From the NCBI RefSeq assembly GCF_000090795.2, contig NW_003546279.1:360933-424932 (forward strand): DNA of 64,000 nucleotides, written 5' to 3'. A model generated the notes under the pieces. That model had not been told where the DNA came from and made no database searches. It worked only from the letters and a program-made list of their open reading frames with translations. Within the stretch, counting starts at the first letter, position 1. Every line of letters begins with the position of its first letter. Source of the stretch: Amphimedon queenslandica (Eukaryota > Porifera > Demospongiae > Haplosclerida > Niphatidae). The position numbers and the translations under genes are program-made. Below are positions 1 through 12,361 of this stretch, piece by piece.

Positions 1-45
1 GTGATGATATTAAAATGAATATATTATACTAATTGTTCTCGTTAG

Positions 46-624
46 TCATATTCGTGATGAACTAACAGGTGTACTACCTGAGGATCAGTTTGGTTTGGAA
101 GATGAAGAGTCAATGAATCTTCATTATTTTAAAATACACGACAAAGACAAGAACAATAAACTGGATGGACTGGAATTAGGTATGTTTGTGGGTGTGGTTT
201 GATTGAGCCACACCTCCTAACTGAACTCAGTAATAGCAATAGGTGCATGCTATATTTGCCAGTTGGTGGTTCTATGAAGGAACCATTGTCACCTGTTTGT
301 AAAGAATCAGCCATTTTGCACGCAGTTACCATATAAACCAACGATATTCCATTATTATGTGTATTTTGTCTCCCTCATTATTATTCCACCTGGTAATATC
401 CTGCTATATCTCCTCCGTTAGGAGCTGCCATGACTCATTATCATGATGAAGATGAACATGGTCGCTCTAGGGACAGACATGTTGACGTGTCTGATGAAGA
501 ACTGTTTGATTTGATTTCTTCAACACTGAAAGAAGATGACCTTGATGATGATGGCTACGTTGATTTCTTTGAGTTTGTCAAGTCACAGCATAAAGGAGTG
601 GACCCAGAAAACCCAACTTATTAA
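46..624 (+). CDS. MCFD2: MCFD2-like EF-hand protein, 3' part
   Basis: Two coding exons are visible, 46-179 and 422-624, joined across a GT-AG intron; the 5' end lies outside the window. The translation has two EF-hand calcium loops, DKDKNNKLDGLE and DLDDDGYVDFFE, separated by a charged linker (HYHDEDEHGRSRD). The exon-1 context, a helix followed by HYFKIHDKDKNNKLDGLEL, closely resembles human MCFD2, a small secreted or ER-lumenal calcium protein that partners the cargo receptor LMAN1/ERGIC-53 in ER-to-Golgi transport. The protein ends shortly after the second EF-hand, as MCFD2 does. Upstream exons, including the signal peptide, cannot be seen, so another short EF-hand protein of the same family remains possible. 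Confidence 0.8.
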
Positions 625-770
625 TTAATAATAATTTCAAAATACAATATTTTCATTATTGCAAATTGAATCAGCAATTATTATTATTATTATAATAAAA
701 TAAACTAATAAAATATAAATACAACTTCTAATTAGCCAAACTGTCACTGCTACACAAACTAAGTGAGAAG

Positions 771-771
<1 letters not shown>

Positions 772-807
<36 letters not shown>
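772..807. repeat. (CA)n microsatellite
   Basis: About 18 uninterrupted CA dinucleotides lie in the short gap between the convergent ends of the MCFD2-like and ATE1-fusion genes, just past the ATE1 stop codon, so they probably lie in its 3' UTR. Confidence 0.95.
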
Positions 808-809
<2 letters not shown>

Positions 810-821
810 ATACAGTGTCCG

Positions 822-3800
822 CTAGTCAGTTGCTTGTATTGGGGCAGAGAGAGGGGGAGAAGGAGGGGGACATAACTTGATATCAATAATGAGATTAGAG
901 CACAGCTCAGGACCTAGTGCTAACATCAATTCTTCAAATTTGCTTCTCATTGTCTCCACCTGCTCTTTACAAGGATGGTACCTCACCAGTAAATCCTTCA
1001 ACTTGATACAGGCACTGTCGTTGATACAGAGTAACAGCTCATCGACCAATGGCCCATTACCATTGTTCACTCTCTTGTACCAGACCCTATCCAGTGGTAG
1101 AGCAGTACCAGCTACAACATCATTAGAGTTACTTCCACCATCTTTATCTCCTTCTCTTCTCTTCTCTTCTTTGAAACTCTTCTGACACTCTGAGACTCCG
1201 TCCAGACCAGATACCCAATCACTGACAGTGCAAGGGCTATAGAATTCCTCTGGTTCGTAATTTGACTTGTAAGCTAACTTGTGGTTGTTCCCATTCCAAC
1301 CTTGCATGTAATAATAACGAATATTAGGATCTCTCTCTCTGAGCTTCTGTGCGTACTCTATCTCCTTCAGAGCAGAATAAACACCAAATGAATACTTGGA
1401 GATCTCCTTAGACATTTCATACCACATGTAAATGCTGACCACTCCATTTGGAATAACATCAATCACTCCAACAGCGACCAGCTTACCGTCCAGCCGATAG
1501 AGCTGGTGATATGTTCCATACTCTATTGTTCCTCCTCCTTCACTGTATTGGTTCCTCATAGGACTATTGACAACGTGTTCACAGTACGAGTAACGAGACT
1601 TCTTTGGTTTGTCGTGTTTAACTATATGATAAGAATTATATAACTCGTATGCCTCTTGGATAAACTGTGTAGGGACTGTCTCTATCGTTAGTCTTTCTTC
1701 TGGCATTCTCTTCAACACTTTCCGGTAGCTCTTCCGCTGACGAGAGTTGAAATCAACTAGTAATACTCTGGTCTCCCAGTCGGAGCAGTCGATATTATGA
1801 TTGTACCGATAGCGGAACATCTTAACACCTCCCCTCCTGTACCAGCCCCGACTTACCAGAGACTGGTACTGTGTGGGTGTCAGGTTATGAGGTCTGAAGA
1901 CCAGCTCTGCCGAGGGTCCTTCCTTATCGCAGTTACTGCAGAGACCATGAGTGGAGCCATAGTAACGGGACACACGAAACACAGGGTCCTGAATACCGAG
2001 TGAAGCCACGTCACCTTTGTTAACGGTTTGAGAACCTTCAGGGAAGAATGGGGTCAACTGTGAGTCATCATCAAGCAGTATTGATACATCGTCATGACAA
2101 CAAATAAGCTTGCTGTAAGGAGGGGGCCATGTGATGCTGGACTGTAACAATGAAATTAGCTCCTCCTCCTCCTCCTCCCTCCTCCTCTCAGTAACAGTAA
2201 AAAGATACCCTCTCTCCAGGACGGCAGCCCCCCAGCGTTTAAAATCAACGTTACCAGCTTCATTGTTCATGTGGGTCTGGATCATACGGACTACCCCACG
2301 AGAGGAAAGGTAAGTGAACTGGCGATCCAAATCACTAAACGCCAACACTATGAGAGTAAAGTAACTGATGACCTTGCTGTCAACTGCTCTTTTAAAGAGA
2401 TCAATGATATCATTCATAACACCATCAGAGACAAGATACTGTCTATTGCAGAGTGACATGAAACTGATGGAGCTAAGTAAACCTAATGGTCGCCAGACAA
2501 TCTCAGGAGAATCATTCCTGGTCTTACATAATGATACTAAAGTAGTGACTAGTCCTTGAAGAGCATATTGCCGCTTGGCCCAATCACCAGAACACAGAAT
2601 ATGGAGGACACGACAGCAAGCCGAGAGCAAGTAAGCATCACCAGTCCCCATTCTCTTCTCTAGGAGCTGGATGAGCTTGGAATGAAAAGAGATGGAGAGG
2701 ATGTCTTGCTTGACGTGATGACCAGCTAGTGCTATATTGCCCACTGCATGGATCGTGTTTCTAACAATACCTGATTCAAAATCATCACTAACCAGAGGAT
2801 ACAGCAACTCCAATGAGCCTTGGTCATATATAATAGCAGAAGATCTCTTGGTGGATGTCAGGCTAAGGACAATGGATCCGTACTGATCACTGTAATTCCT
2901 TAAGTGCTTAGCTCCTTCCCTCATCAATATGACATCTATCACATGCTTCAGTACATTACAGTTAACAAAGGAGTCAATATTACCAAGATACTCCTGGTAT
3001 AGCCTCATTAAATAGTTAATAAATTGCATTGATATTAAAAGAGCCTCGTGTGTGCTTCTTTTAATATCTCTATTCAAACAACCTTCTATTGCTGCCTCAT
3101 GAACGTTACTGTCACACAACGACTGAAGGAAGTCCTTTGACTTGACTGGTTCTATGACAAGACGAGTGACGTATATCAAATACCGAATCTCATCGTGAGG
3201 GAGTTCCTTGATATCACGACTGAAGGCAGTGAAAAACCCGTCAATGAAATCTCTATCAATAAAACTAGAGAGGTTACTGCTCTTCAAGACAACATGGAGT
3301 GAATTGTAAACATCAGCTCTCTCGTCAAGAGGAAGTGGAGAAGTGAGGATTGCTTTAAGAGGCTCCAGTGACTGAGACCACTGGAGATCCTCTGGTTGTA
3401 TTGAGTTTTGAAGAGCCACTGAACCGATTATCATACAGTAGGTGTGACCACAGCATAAAGGACAAGACTGAACAGCTTTAGCCATTTCATTTATAAAATT
3501 ATAAGACTGAATAATCCGAGCACAGTAAGTATCCTTAGCACAGAGTGAGTGAAAGAGATGAAGAGTAGAACAAAGACACTTGATGTCTCTATGAGTAGGA
3601 GAATCACAAGTGGACTCCACCTCCTTGGAGAGTCCTTTCATCAAGTACCTCAACAACTCCTGATCATCAGAGAAACACACACCTTGAATAAATGACATTG
3701 GACACTTACTCATGTAAGACCTAATGAATATACACAAGGAAAGCATCGAGTTAGGGGATTGGCACATCTCCTTAGCAACGGTTGCTAGGGTGGGTAAGAT

Positions 3801-4696
3801 GGTCTGGATGTTAAGGTCACGCAGTATCATGGCCTCTTGTGAGTCAGAGACTGTCTTTGTGAGTATGTGATTCAGTAGGAGCCATAACTGGCTCTGAATG
3901 CGTGTAGAAGCAGCAAAATGACTAGCAGCAAAGAGCAACATCAAATGAGAATCGTTATCACTGCCGGCCTCCTTATAGCCAGACATGACCGTCTGAGGGT
4001 TGAGCTCAAAAAATAATATTATTGATCTGAGTATCTCATACAACGTCTCCTCTGACATTAACATGTAGTTACTGACCAGATCAAGGAGTTTGAAGTGAAC
4101 CTGTTTATCCAGTAACAGTTCTAAAAACCTCCGGGGGAGGCTCTGGGGGAATGAGCCCCCGGCAGAGAGGACACAATCAGTGCTAATACCAGGACTATAG
4201 GAGGAGGGGAGGAGAGAGAAAGTGATGAAGTCCCTTACTGAATAAGAGTGAGAGGTAGCCATTGAGTCATCAAATAGTTCAACTAAACAACCAATGGTTG
4301 AAAGGACAGTAGCGACAAGAGAGGAGAGAGAGGGGGAGGAGGTAGACGACCAGTCAAATGAGAGGAAAGAAGAGAGAAAGAGATCAAGAAGCGACTGATG
4401 GTTGGGATACTCATGAAGGTTAGGAAGAACAGAATAAACTGATGAACTATTGAAGGACTTGCAGACCAGGTCTAGTACAATGGGATCTGATGAATGATTG
4501 GACAAGAGGACAATGATAGAGTCCCATAACCTGTATTGAGTACAATGTACATGTATAATACTGATCTAATGTTATTTTACTTGTGTATAGACTGTATTAT
4601 TTCTTTATCATTCTCCAGTCCTTTCACATCTTCACTAAATGAAGTGACTAGTTTATATTCTGGTCTGTTCTCAAAGTCTTTCTCTACAGAGGACAT
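822..4696 (-). CDS. ATE1: ARM-repeat / arginyl-tRNA-protein transferase (ATE1) fusion
   Basis: Two exons encode about 1274 residues: exon 1 is 4696-4581 (ATG at 4696-4694, MSSVEKDFENRPEY) and exon 2 is 4530-822, an almost uninterrupted 3.7-kb exon. Residues ~50-830 are leucine-rich helical repeats of armadillo/HEAT type (for example GNIALAGHHVKQDI). From about residue 886 onward the protein is ATE1: N-terminal domain with CSNC and RGWYRRGG, then the catalytic domain with YHQLYRLDGKLVAVGVIDVI, FGVYSALKEIEYA and RYYYMQGW. ATE1 moves arginine from Arg-tRNA to N-terminal Asp/Glu (the Arg/N-degron pathway). ATE1 is normally about 500 aa and stands alone, so the long N-terminal extension is unusual. 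The metal/Fe-S cysteine pair usually written CC is CS here (HNIDCSDW). The gene is divergent from SNW1. Confidence 0.88.
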
Positions 4697-4783
4697 TGCT
4701 GGAAAAGGGTGGGGCTGGGATCACGTGATGCTTGGTTTTGTCACGTGATAGAATCTAAACCACACCCATTTACATGTATTGAA
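4697..4783. promoter_or_regulatory. 87-bp shared divergent promoter with two TCACGTGA sites
   Basis: Only 87 bp separate the ATG codons of the ATE1 fusion (-) and SNW1 (+). The gap holds two perfect TCACGTGA palindromes at 4721-4728 and 4741-4748, exactly 20 bp apart, about two helical turns. This octamer is the core of USF/TFE/MITF-class bHLH-ZIP sites. The sites are visible; promoter function is inferred from position. Confidence 0.7.
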
Positions 4784-5995
4784 ATGTCTGCCTCTTTGAC
4801 AAAGTATTTTTCTATTTATTTTATTTATTTGTTTATTAATTTATTGTTAGATTATTACCAAAGCCGACACAGCTGTCTTATGATCCTTCTTCAGTCGAGA
4901 GAACAGAAACCGCCTATCAAACAGTTACTAATGATTATGATTTATTTAATATTAATTTCTTCTTGTTATTTTTAGTTAACCAGTAAAGGTCTTATCAATA
5001 GGGAGCCTCCTCCATACGGGAAGAGAAAAGGATGGACACCTCGATCACTAGAAGTAACTAAATACATTATTATTATTATTTTATTATTATTGTTGTTGTT
5101 GTTGTTGTTATTAATTAGGATTACGGAGGGGGTGGGGCATTCCCTGAGATTCACATGGCTCAGTATCCTCTCAATATGGGGAAGAAGACCAGCACTGGAG
5201 GGGTATGTGTTGCTATAGTAACGGTGTGATTATGTAATGGTTTAGGGCGGAGCTAGTAGTGCAATAGTACCTCTTCAGGTAGACGCTGAGGGAAAGGTCA
5301 AGTATGACAGTATTGCTAAACTGGGACATGGGAAAGACAGGGTATGAATAATAATGATATTTATTATTGTTATTATTATTTATTATCAGATTGTCCATAC
5401 TTCATTACAAGACATGCTTCCGAAGACACTAACTAAAGATGATCCTCAGTTGTCCAAACCCTCTGATGAAGAGGTAGAGAAGGTTACAGAGAAGACAAGA
5501 CAGGCCCTTGAGCTCCTGGTACAAAAGAAAGTGGCAGCAGCTCAACCAGTGAGGGCTGCAGAGAAACTAGCACCAGCTCAATATATCCGCTATACTCCAA
5601 GCCAGCAAGGGCCTGCCTTTAACTCTGGGGCTAAACAAAGGATTATTAGGATGGTGGAGGCACAAAAAGACCCCATGGAACCACCCAAATTTAAAACAAA
5701 CACAAAAATACCACGTGGGCCCCCCTCGCCCCCAGCACCAGTTCTACACTCACCTCCTAGAAAAGTAGTTAATATTCATTAGCTCATTAATATTAATTAA
5801 TTACTTGATTAGGTGACTGTTAAAGAGCAGCAGGACTGGAAGATTCCTCCCTGTATCTCCAACTGGAAGAACAACAGAGGATTCACCATAGCCCTGGATA
5901 AGAGATTAGTAGCTGATGGGCGGGGCCTACAGGATCATACCATCAACGATAATTTTGCAAAACTAGCACAATCTTTGTATATGGCTGATAGAGAA

Positions 5996-6042
<47 letters not shown>

Positions 6043-6987
6043 TTATAATAAATAATTCGTAGGCCCGTAATGCTGTTGAAGCTCGTAACAACTTGGAGCG
6101 TAAGATAGCTCAGAAACAAAGAGAAAGCAAAGAGGAGAGACTCCGTGAGCTGGCACAGAAGGCAAGGGATGAAAGAGCAGGAATAAGAACTGAAGGAGGA
6201 GGAGGAGGAGGAGAAGATGAATCAGAGAAGGAAAGGGAGCAGTTGAGATACGATAGACACAAAGAGAGAGAGAGGGCAAGAAGAATAGCTAAGGCCAATC
6301 CTAATAAAAGGTTGAGAATCATTTTAATATTCCTTTCCTTTCACTTTATGTGAAATGTCTTAACAGGTCAAAGTTGGACAGAGACAAAGATCGTGACATC
6401 AGTGAGAAGATAGCCCTGGGTATGCCCGGGGCCCCGCCCTCTAACGAATCAATGTTTGACCAAAGACTCTTCAACACTTCTCAGGTACTTTACAAAAACC
6501 TAACGATAACCTTACAATATAACCTTCCAATCCTTTCCCCCCTGTAGGGTCTGGACTCAGGCCTAGGGCTACTTGATGATGTGTATAATGTCTATGATAA
6601 GCCGTGGAGAGCTGGGGGTGGGGCAGCCTCAACTATTTATAAACCAACTAAAGTCAACGATAAAGATATTTATGGAGACGATGTTGAGAAACTGATAAAA
6701 ACCAGCAGGTACAGGGGGAGTGGCCTATTATTATTATTTTTTTTCTTAGGTTTGTTCCAGATAAAGATTTTTCAGGTACAGATCGGTCTCAAACCAGAGA
6801 TGGTCCAGTACAGTTTGAGAAGGCAGTGGAGGAGGATCCATTTGGACTGAACCAGTTCCTCTCGGAGGCTAAACAGGCCAAACGTCCTTCAAACAGGTAC
6901 GGGAGATATTAGCCACACCCACTAATTATCATTAATCAATTAATTAGAGACGCTGAGACATCAAGATCAAAGAAAGGACGTCATTGA
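4784..6987 (+). CDS. SNW1: SNW domain-containing protein 1 (SKIP), splicing factor and transcriptional coregulator
   Basis: Twelve exons join with GT-AG sites to a 540-codon frame (human SNW1 is 536): 4784-4803, 4851-4923, 4976-5053, 5119-5202, 5246-5341, 5390-5764, 5813-5995, 6063-6310, 6367-6484, 6548-6708, 6750-6896, 6948-6987. Hallmarks are REPPPYGKRKGW, GGAFPEIHMAQYPLNMG, the SNW core AQYIRYTPSQQGPAFNSGAK, MVEAQKDPMEPPKFK and KIPRGPPSPPAPVLHSP, a charged Arg/Glu helix, and the C-terminal EEDPFGLNQFLSEAK. SNW1 is a core component of activated spliceosomes and a nuclear receptor/Notch coregulator. The first exon encodes only MSASLTK; its match to the human start (LPKPTQLS beside LPAPTQLS) supports this start codon. 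The last codons, KKGRH, leave a shorter basic tail than in vertebrates. Confidence 0.96.
5999..6045. repeat. (AAT)n microsatellite in SNW1 intron
   Basis: About 15 AAT units fill most of a 67-bp intron of SNW1. Similar intronic AAT/TTA runs recur through the window. Confidence 0.95.
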
Positions 6988-7082
6988 AGTTAATTAATTT
7001 AATCAATTAATTAAAGTTAATTAAAAACTGGAGGACATGTCATTTTTGTTGTACAGCAATGATTTTGTTAATTAATAATGAT

Positions 7083-7537
7083 TTAAAAACCATATTTCAT
7101 TTTTGCTTGTTTCCGTACTGCTGCAGAATCAGACCAAAAGTTCTTCAGTTCAACTTCTCTTGACTTTGCCTAATGAACACAGCATAAGAAGATCAATCAA
7201 TCAATGTGTCAGAAAGTTTAATATAATTCTGTTAGTGTGTGTGTGTGTGTGTACTAATACTGTACCTGATGGGCGAGCCATGTTATCTGATGCTTTCTCT
7301 TAGCCTCTGAAGAGTAGACAAGATTCTCAGGCTAATAAATAAATAAATAAACAAACAAATAATTAATTAATAAACTCACGACAGTCCCACTGTTAGCTGA
7401 TTGCTCTGTAAGGTTCTTCTGAAATGCATTGACTGAGTTCTTTAGGTCAGTTTCCGTCAGAGTCTTAACGTTGAGGATTGATAAGGATTCATCATCTAAT
7501 CTTTGACCACGCCTCTTTCCAGCTAATCTACGAACCT

Positions 7538-7579
<42 letters not shown>

Positions 7580-8503
7580 TATTAATAACTTATTAACTAA
7601 CAATGTCATCATTAATTGCAAGGTTATCATCGGAACTAGTGTCCTGTGGAATATTACTGGACCCAGTGAGGGAGGGAGGAGAGAAGGTACCAACATTACC
7701 AGAACCATATAAAGGGACATCAATATTACTGGACCCAGTGAGGGGGGTATCAATATTGACTGGTTGATATCCAGTAGGTAACAGATGATCAACAGATTGT
7801 GTGGGTGGTGCATCTTCCAGCTGCTCCTGGGGTTCAGTCTGTTGCTCTTCTTTTAAAAATAAAAATGAAGTGAAGTCATTATTATCAGTTTCATCATCCT
7901 CTTCTTGTGCTGCTCCTCCTCCTGATCCTCTTTTATTTGGTTTCTTTAGTGAATAAGGTACGAACAAGCCTCCACTAGTACCAGTCCCTCCTTTACTACC
8001 AGTAGGAGGAGGGGTAGAGAGAGAGGAGGAGGAGGAGGGAGGAGCGTTGAACCCACTGCTGGTCGTTTTCCTCTTTTTTGGTGGAGGCAGCAATGACGCC
8101 AAACCCTAATTTAATTAATTAATATTTATTAATTACATGTAACGCTACTTTACCTTTCCTCCTGATAGTTTAGCCATTGGACTTGATGAAAGTTTATCAT
8201 TTCCCTAAGATTAATAATGTGAGATAAGTACCAGTCCCACAATAATGACTCGTCAGGTATACACACAGGACAGGGTGGCCTTCATACCTTGTCAGTCCTG
8301 GTGGTGGTGGTACTTTGGCTCAATTCTGGTAGATACACTTTCACTCGTCCACTTTTATCTTTTTGATGTTTAATTAAACCAGCGGGACCAGTCCCCTTGG
8401 AACTGACAGCAGTTCCTTTAGCTGCCCCGGCTCCTCTTCTTTCTTCTTCCTCTGACTCACTGTCACTGCCTCCATACGACACTAAGGAAGATATAGACGC
8501 CAT
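7083..8503 (-). CDS. PRCC: PRCC-like proline-rich nuclear protein
   Basis: Six exons read 8503-8288, 8204-8154, 8105-7602, 7535-7380, 7304-7266 and 7169-7083. The start MASISSLVSYGGSDSESEEE matches the PRCC N-terminus (MSLVAYASSDESE). The centre is low-complexity Pro/Ser/Gly (LLPPPKKRKTTSSG). The conserved C-terminus is present: AINDDIVRRLAGKRRGQ, RKHQITWLAHQ, AKSREVELKNFWSD and the terminal QAKMKYGF, matching human RKHQITYLIHQ...QTQAKYGF. PRCC associates with splicing factors and the checkpoint protein MAD2L2, and is fused to TFE3 in renal carcinoma. The exon-5 acceptor (CAG or CAGAG) is ambiguous by two bases; the CAGAG choice keeps phase with a strong GTGAGT donor. The gene is convergent with SNW1, with 95 bp between stops. 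Confidence 0.9.
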
Positions 8504-8772
8504 TTTTATGTAAGTATACCTCAGGATATTGTCCGGATACTAAAGCAACCATAGCAACTGAACTTTGGATACTGACAGCAAAAAAACTTCCGTATAACAA
8601 CTTTAAAAATTTAATTGTTGTTTCAGAAAAAATGAGAATGAAAATAATAAGAAAAACAACAATAAAGAAATAATTTATTATTTATTTGAAATACAAGTTC
8701 ATAATAATAATAATAATAATAATCTTTCTTTGGAAAAAACAAAATACTCTTTCTAATAACACCAATACAATG

Positions 8773-8823
<51 letters not shown>

Positions 8824-8946
8824 TACTGTATATTTTTATGAACTAGCTTCAATATCCATTCCTTGTTGCATGGAAGAAGCTGATATTAAATTATTAATAG
8901 ACTCTTCTGCTGAAAGACCACTGCCCCTGGACGCCATTAGTCTAGC

Positions 8947-9003
<57 letters not shown>
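8773..9003. repeat. (AAT)n and (GA)n microsatellites at the ARID4 3' end
   Basis: An AAT run at 8773-8820 lies just beyond the ARID4 stop codon, probably in its 3' UTR. A GA run of about 27 units at 8949-9003 lies in the last ARID4 intron. Confidence 0.9.
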
Positions 9004-9005
<2 letters not shown>

Positions 9006-10289
9006 ATCACCATGTTACATTTTCTGATACATGTACATGTACTTATGCCACATATAGACTGATTCTCTTACCTTCTCTCTCTCTCTTTCTGGCCCTCCTC
9101 CTCTTCCTGTCAAGGTACGTCACTTCTGATTTCAGTTCCATGTATTTATTCTGAATGGCTTTCATCCTCTCTTGTATCAAACTGATCCGCTCACTTGAAT
9201 TTAAACCATTATAAATACCTAATAATAATATTATAATTATTTTTATTTTTATTTATTTACTCATATCAATGGAGAAGTCCAAGTCCTCACGTTGTATCAT
9301 TTTCTCATCAGAAGAGGCTCCACCCCCTGCCACACCTACTTCCTGTCTCCCCACTAGTGTGTCCAATAAATGAGGAGCCACTGGTGAAGGGGGCGTGTCC
9401 ATAACTTCAGACTCCGCCTCCATCCCACTGTTACTGTTACCATATACTTCTTCTTCGGTCGGTGTCTGTACTGTTAGTCCAGGGTCCACTGGGTCTACGG
9501 GCGATGGTGTCTGGTGGTCAGAAGGTACGAGGGTAGGAGGAGGTGAAGGAGGCTGTCTATCAGTGGGTGGGGCACCAGTAGGCGGGGCAGGAGGAGAGGG
9601 AACAGGGACTGACTCATCATCAGATGAGGAATCACAGTCTCCGCCCACTTCTCTCTCCTCCAGTGGTGGCTCAGACTCCTCCTCCTTTAGCGAAGGTTCC
9701 ACTGCTATACTATCATCAACATGGGCTTTAATTGGAATATCCTCACTCCTGCCTGTATCAGGTGATGAGTCTATCTGACGAGAGTGGGCGGAGTCAGGAG
9801 GAGGAGGGAGGGTGAGGCCATCAGTGGGGGACTGTTTGTCGGCTGGTACTGGAGTGGACTCACCAGGTGAAGGAGTGTCTGTAAAGTACATTAATAATAA
9901 TCAAAGGATAGACCATACAGTGCATGTAGCTCAAGATTGTCATCAGTCAGAAATTGAATCAAATCCATTAAGCATTTTTACAACGGAAATGATAAATTTT
10001 TTATCATTTTTATTGACAAAAAATTTATCAAACATTTAGATTTTGATGAAATTTTTGACTGAGGACAGTTTCAAGGTACAGGCTATAATGGACTGACCAC
10101 TGGAGCTGTTGTCAGTATTGCTTGAGACACGCCTCCTCTTGCCTTTAGTCGGTCGCTCGTATGTGTTAGTGGGTGTGGTCACAGTTGGCATGGTTACAGT
10201 GGGTGGAGTGTCCTGTGGTTTACAGTCAGGTGCTGGATGGACACTATTGTCCTTTGAAGGTTTTGGACGTAACTTGGCTTGTTTCTTCT

Positions 10290-10346
<57 letters not shown>

Positions 10347-11459
10347 CCATTAATAAAAGTACCTACCCTTGCATAAGGTGGGCGTGATACTCCTTTACTG
10401 GGTGTGGTCACCTTCTCCACAACACGAGTGTTATCAATCCATTCATCATATCTTGTGTTCCAACCATTGTAATGAACATAATACGATAGACCATCAACCT
10501 CCAGTACCTTATGGATGGAACAGAGAATATACATTTAACATCATCACCATCATCATCATCATCATCATTTACTTTTGCTTCATAGTTCTGAAGTGTTCTT
10601 CCTTTCCCATACATCACCTTGATCCTGTCGTTCACTTTTATTTGATCAACTTGAGCCCCACCCCTGGCCCCGCCCCCTTCAACTAATCTATCAGCAGTTG
10701 AACTCTCTCCCATGGACTCAGTAGAGGAGGAGAGAGGGAGGGAGGAGGGGCTGGAGGTAGGGGGAGGGAGGACAATGGGAGTGAGGGAGTCAACACTCTC
10801 CAGTTTCATCACTTTAGAAGATTCATCTTCATTATCTGATGAAACTACAGCAGGTCTTTTCCTGGGACCACGTGGTGACTTACTCTCTAATCTTGTTCTC
10901 TCATAAATATCAAATGCATTTAAATGTCTGAGAGAGGGAGAAGGAGATAAGATATTTATAAAAATAAACTGACTAACTTCTTATAAGCTTGTTTGATAAT
11001 ATGGGATGAATTTGTTGCTGGGGGCAACCCCAGTTGAAGGTAGAGTGACCTCCACTTCAGCTCTTGAGTGACTCTCTCCATCCCTCCATTCTCCTTCACC
11101 AGACAGTGCAACTTGAACAGGTCCAGCTCCTTGTGGCAGAGCAATGGTTTCTGAGGTACTGCAATATCTACCATAGGAAGAGAAAGAAGGTTTTAATAAT
11201 TATTATTATCATTGATGTATTGATACATACTTCTCTCTTCTTGGAACTGTCTCAGTCTTTTATAAAAGTTCTCCTTCTCTGCGGTTTGGTTCTCTGTTGG
11301 TTCTGGTTCATCTTTACTGTTCAGTGACTGTAAGGTGTGGTAATTAGTGGGTGTGGTCAATTAATAATGATGTACCTCTTTGGTATCTAATAGTTGCATG
11401 TCCCAGGGCAGCTCTCCAGTATCAAGATATGCCATTGCTCTTTCTATCGCTAAATAGTA

Positions 11460-11506
<47 letters not shown>

Positions 11507-12324
11507 ATAGATGTTTTAGTGGATTCCAGGCAAAACTAAATTTTTTAACGAATTTTTAAAGTTGCTTAAAATTAGGCCACTCTGTACTATAGTACAGAAA
11601 CTTATCAATAGTAATAATAGATACTAATGGATAAAAGGTACAATACTGTACTAATAGTACAATACTGTACTAATGGTACAATGGTACAATACTGTACAAA
11701 GGTGTGTTAATGGATACCTGGTTTACACATGAACATTGCCTGTATCTCTCCTTCAAGCATTGAAGACAATGGCTCCTTGTCAGGTGAGAAGGAATGCAAC
11801 TCATCAACTTTAGCAGCATAACTATAGACAAGAGAGAAGAGAGAGTAATCACTTCATTGCTGTTACTAACAATCGTCCATCTTTAAAGGATCTAATGCAG
11901 ACTGTATCCTCAGACACTTCAGATACATCCATAACAAAATGAGAAGGGACAACCTACGGGAGAGGGGGAGTGGTCAGTCACACCCACTAATTAACTCACC
12001 ACAGCTGGTAACCAGCAAGACCTCCGTCTGTCATTTTCCAAAAATACACACTAGAAAGAGAAGAAACAATATGAAATAAGAGAGAGAGAGAAGGATGAGC
12101 TTACTCTTCCAACGGGGAATTCCTCTGACTGCTTCTTATTAGTGGGTGTGGCTTGAGGTGTGGCTTGTTTCTTGGGCGGAGAGAGGACTGTAGTATCATT
12201 ACCTGATTCAGGAGAAGCACTCGAGGACTGAGGCTGTCTCTTTCTCTGTCCTCTCTTTGACTAAAATAAATACACACACACTAAGAGTAGTAAGGGGTTC
12301 ACTGGCTTCTATTGCTACTCACAA

Positions 12325-12361
<37 letters not shown>

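Noticed and set aside
4503-4505. TTG as start of the large minus-strand frame
   Set aside because: A spliced upstream exon with a proper ATG at 4696 extends the frame by 47 residues, so the frame does not begin here.
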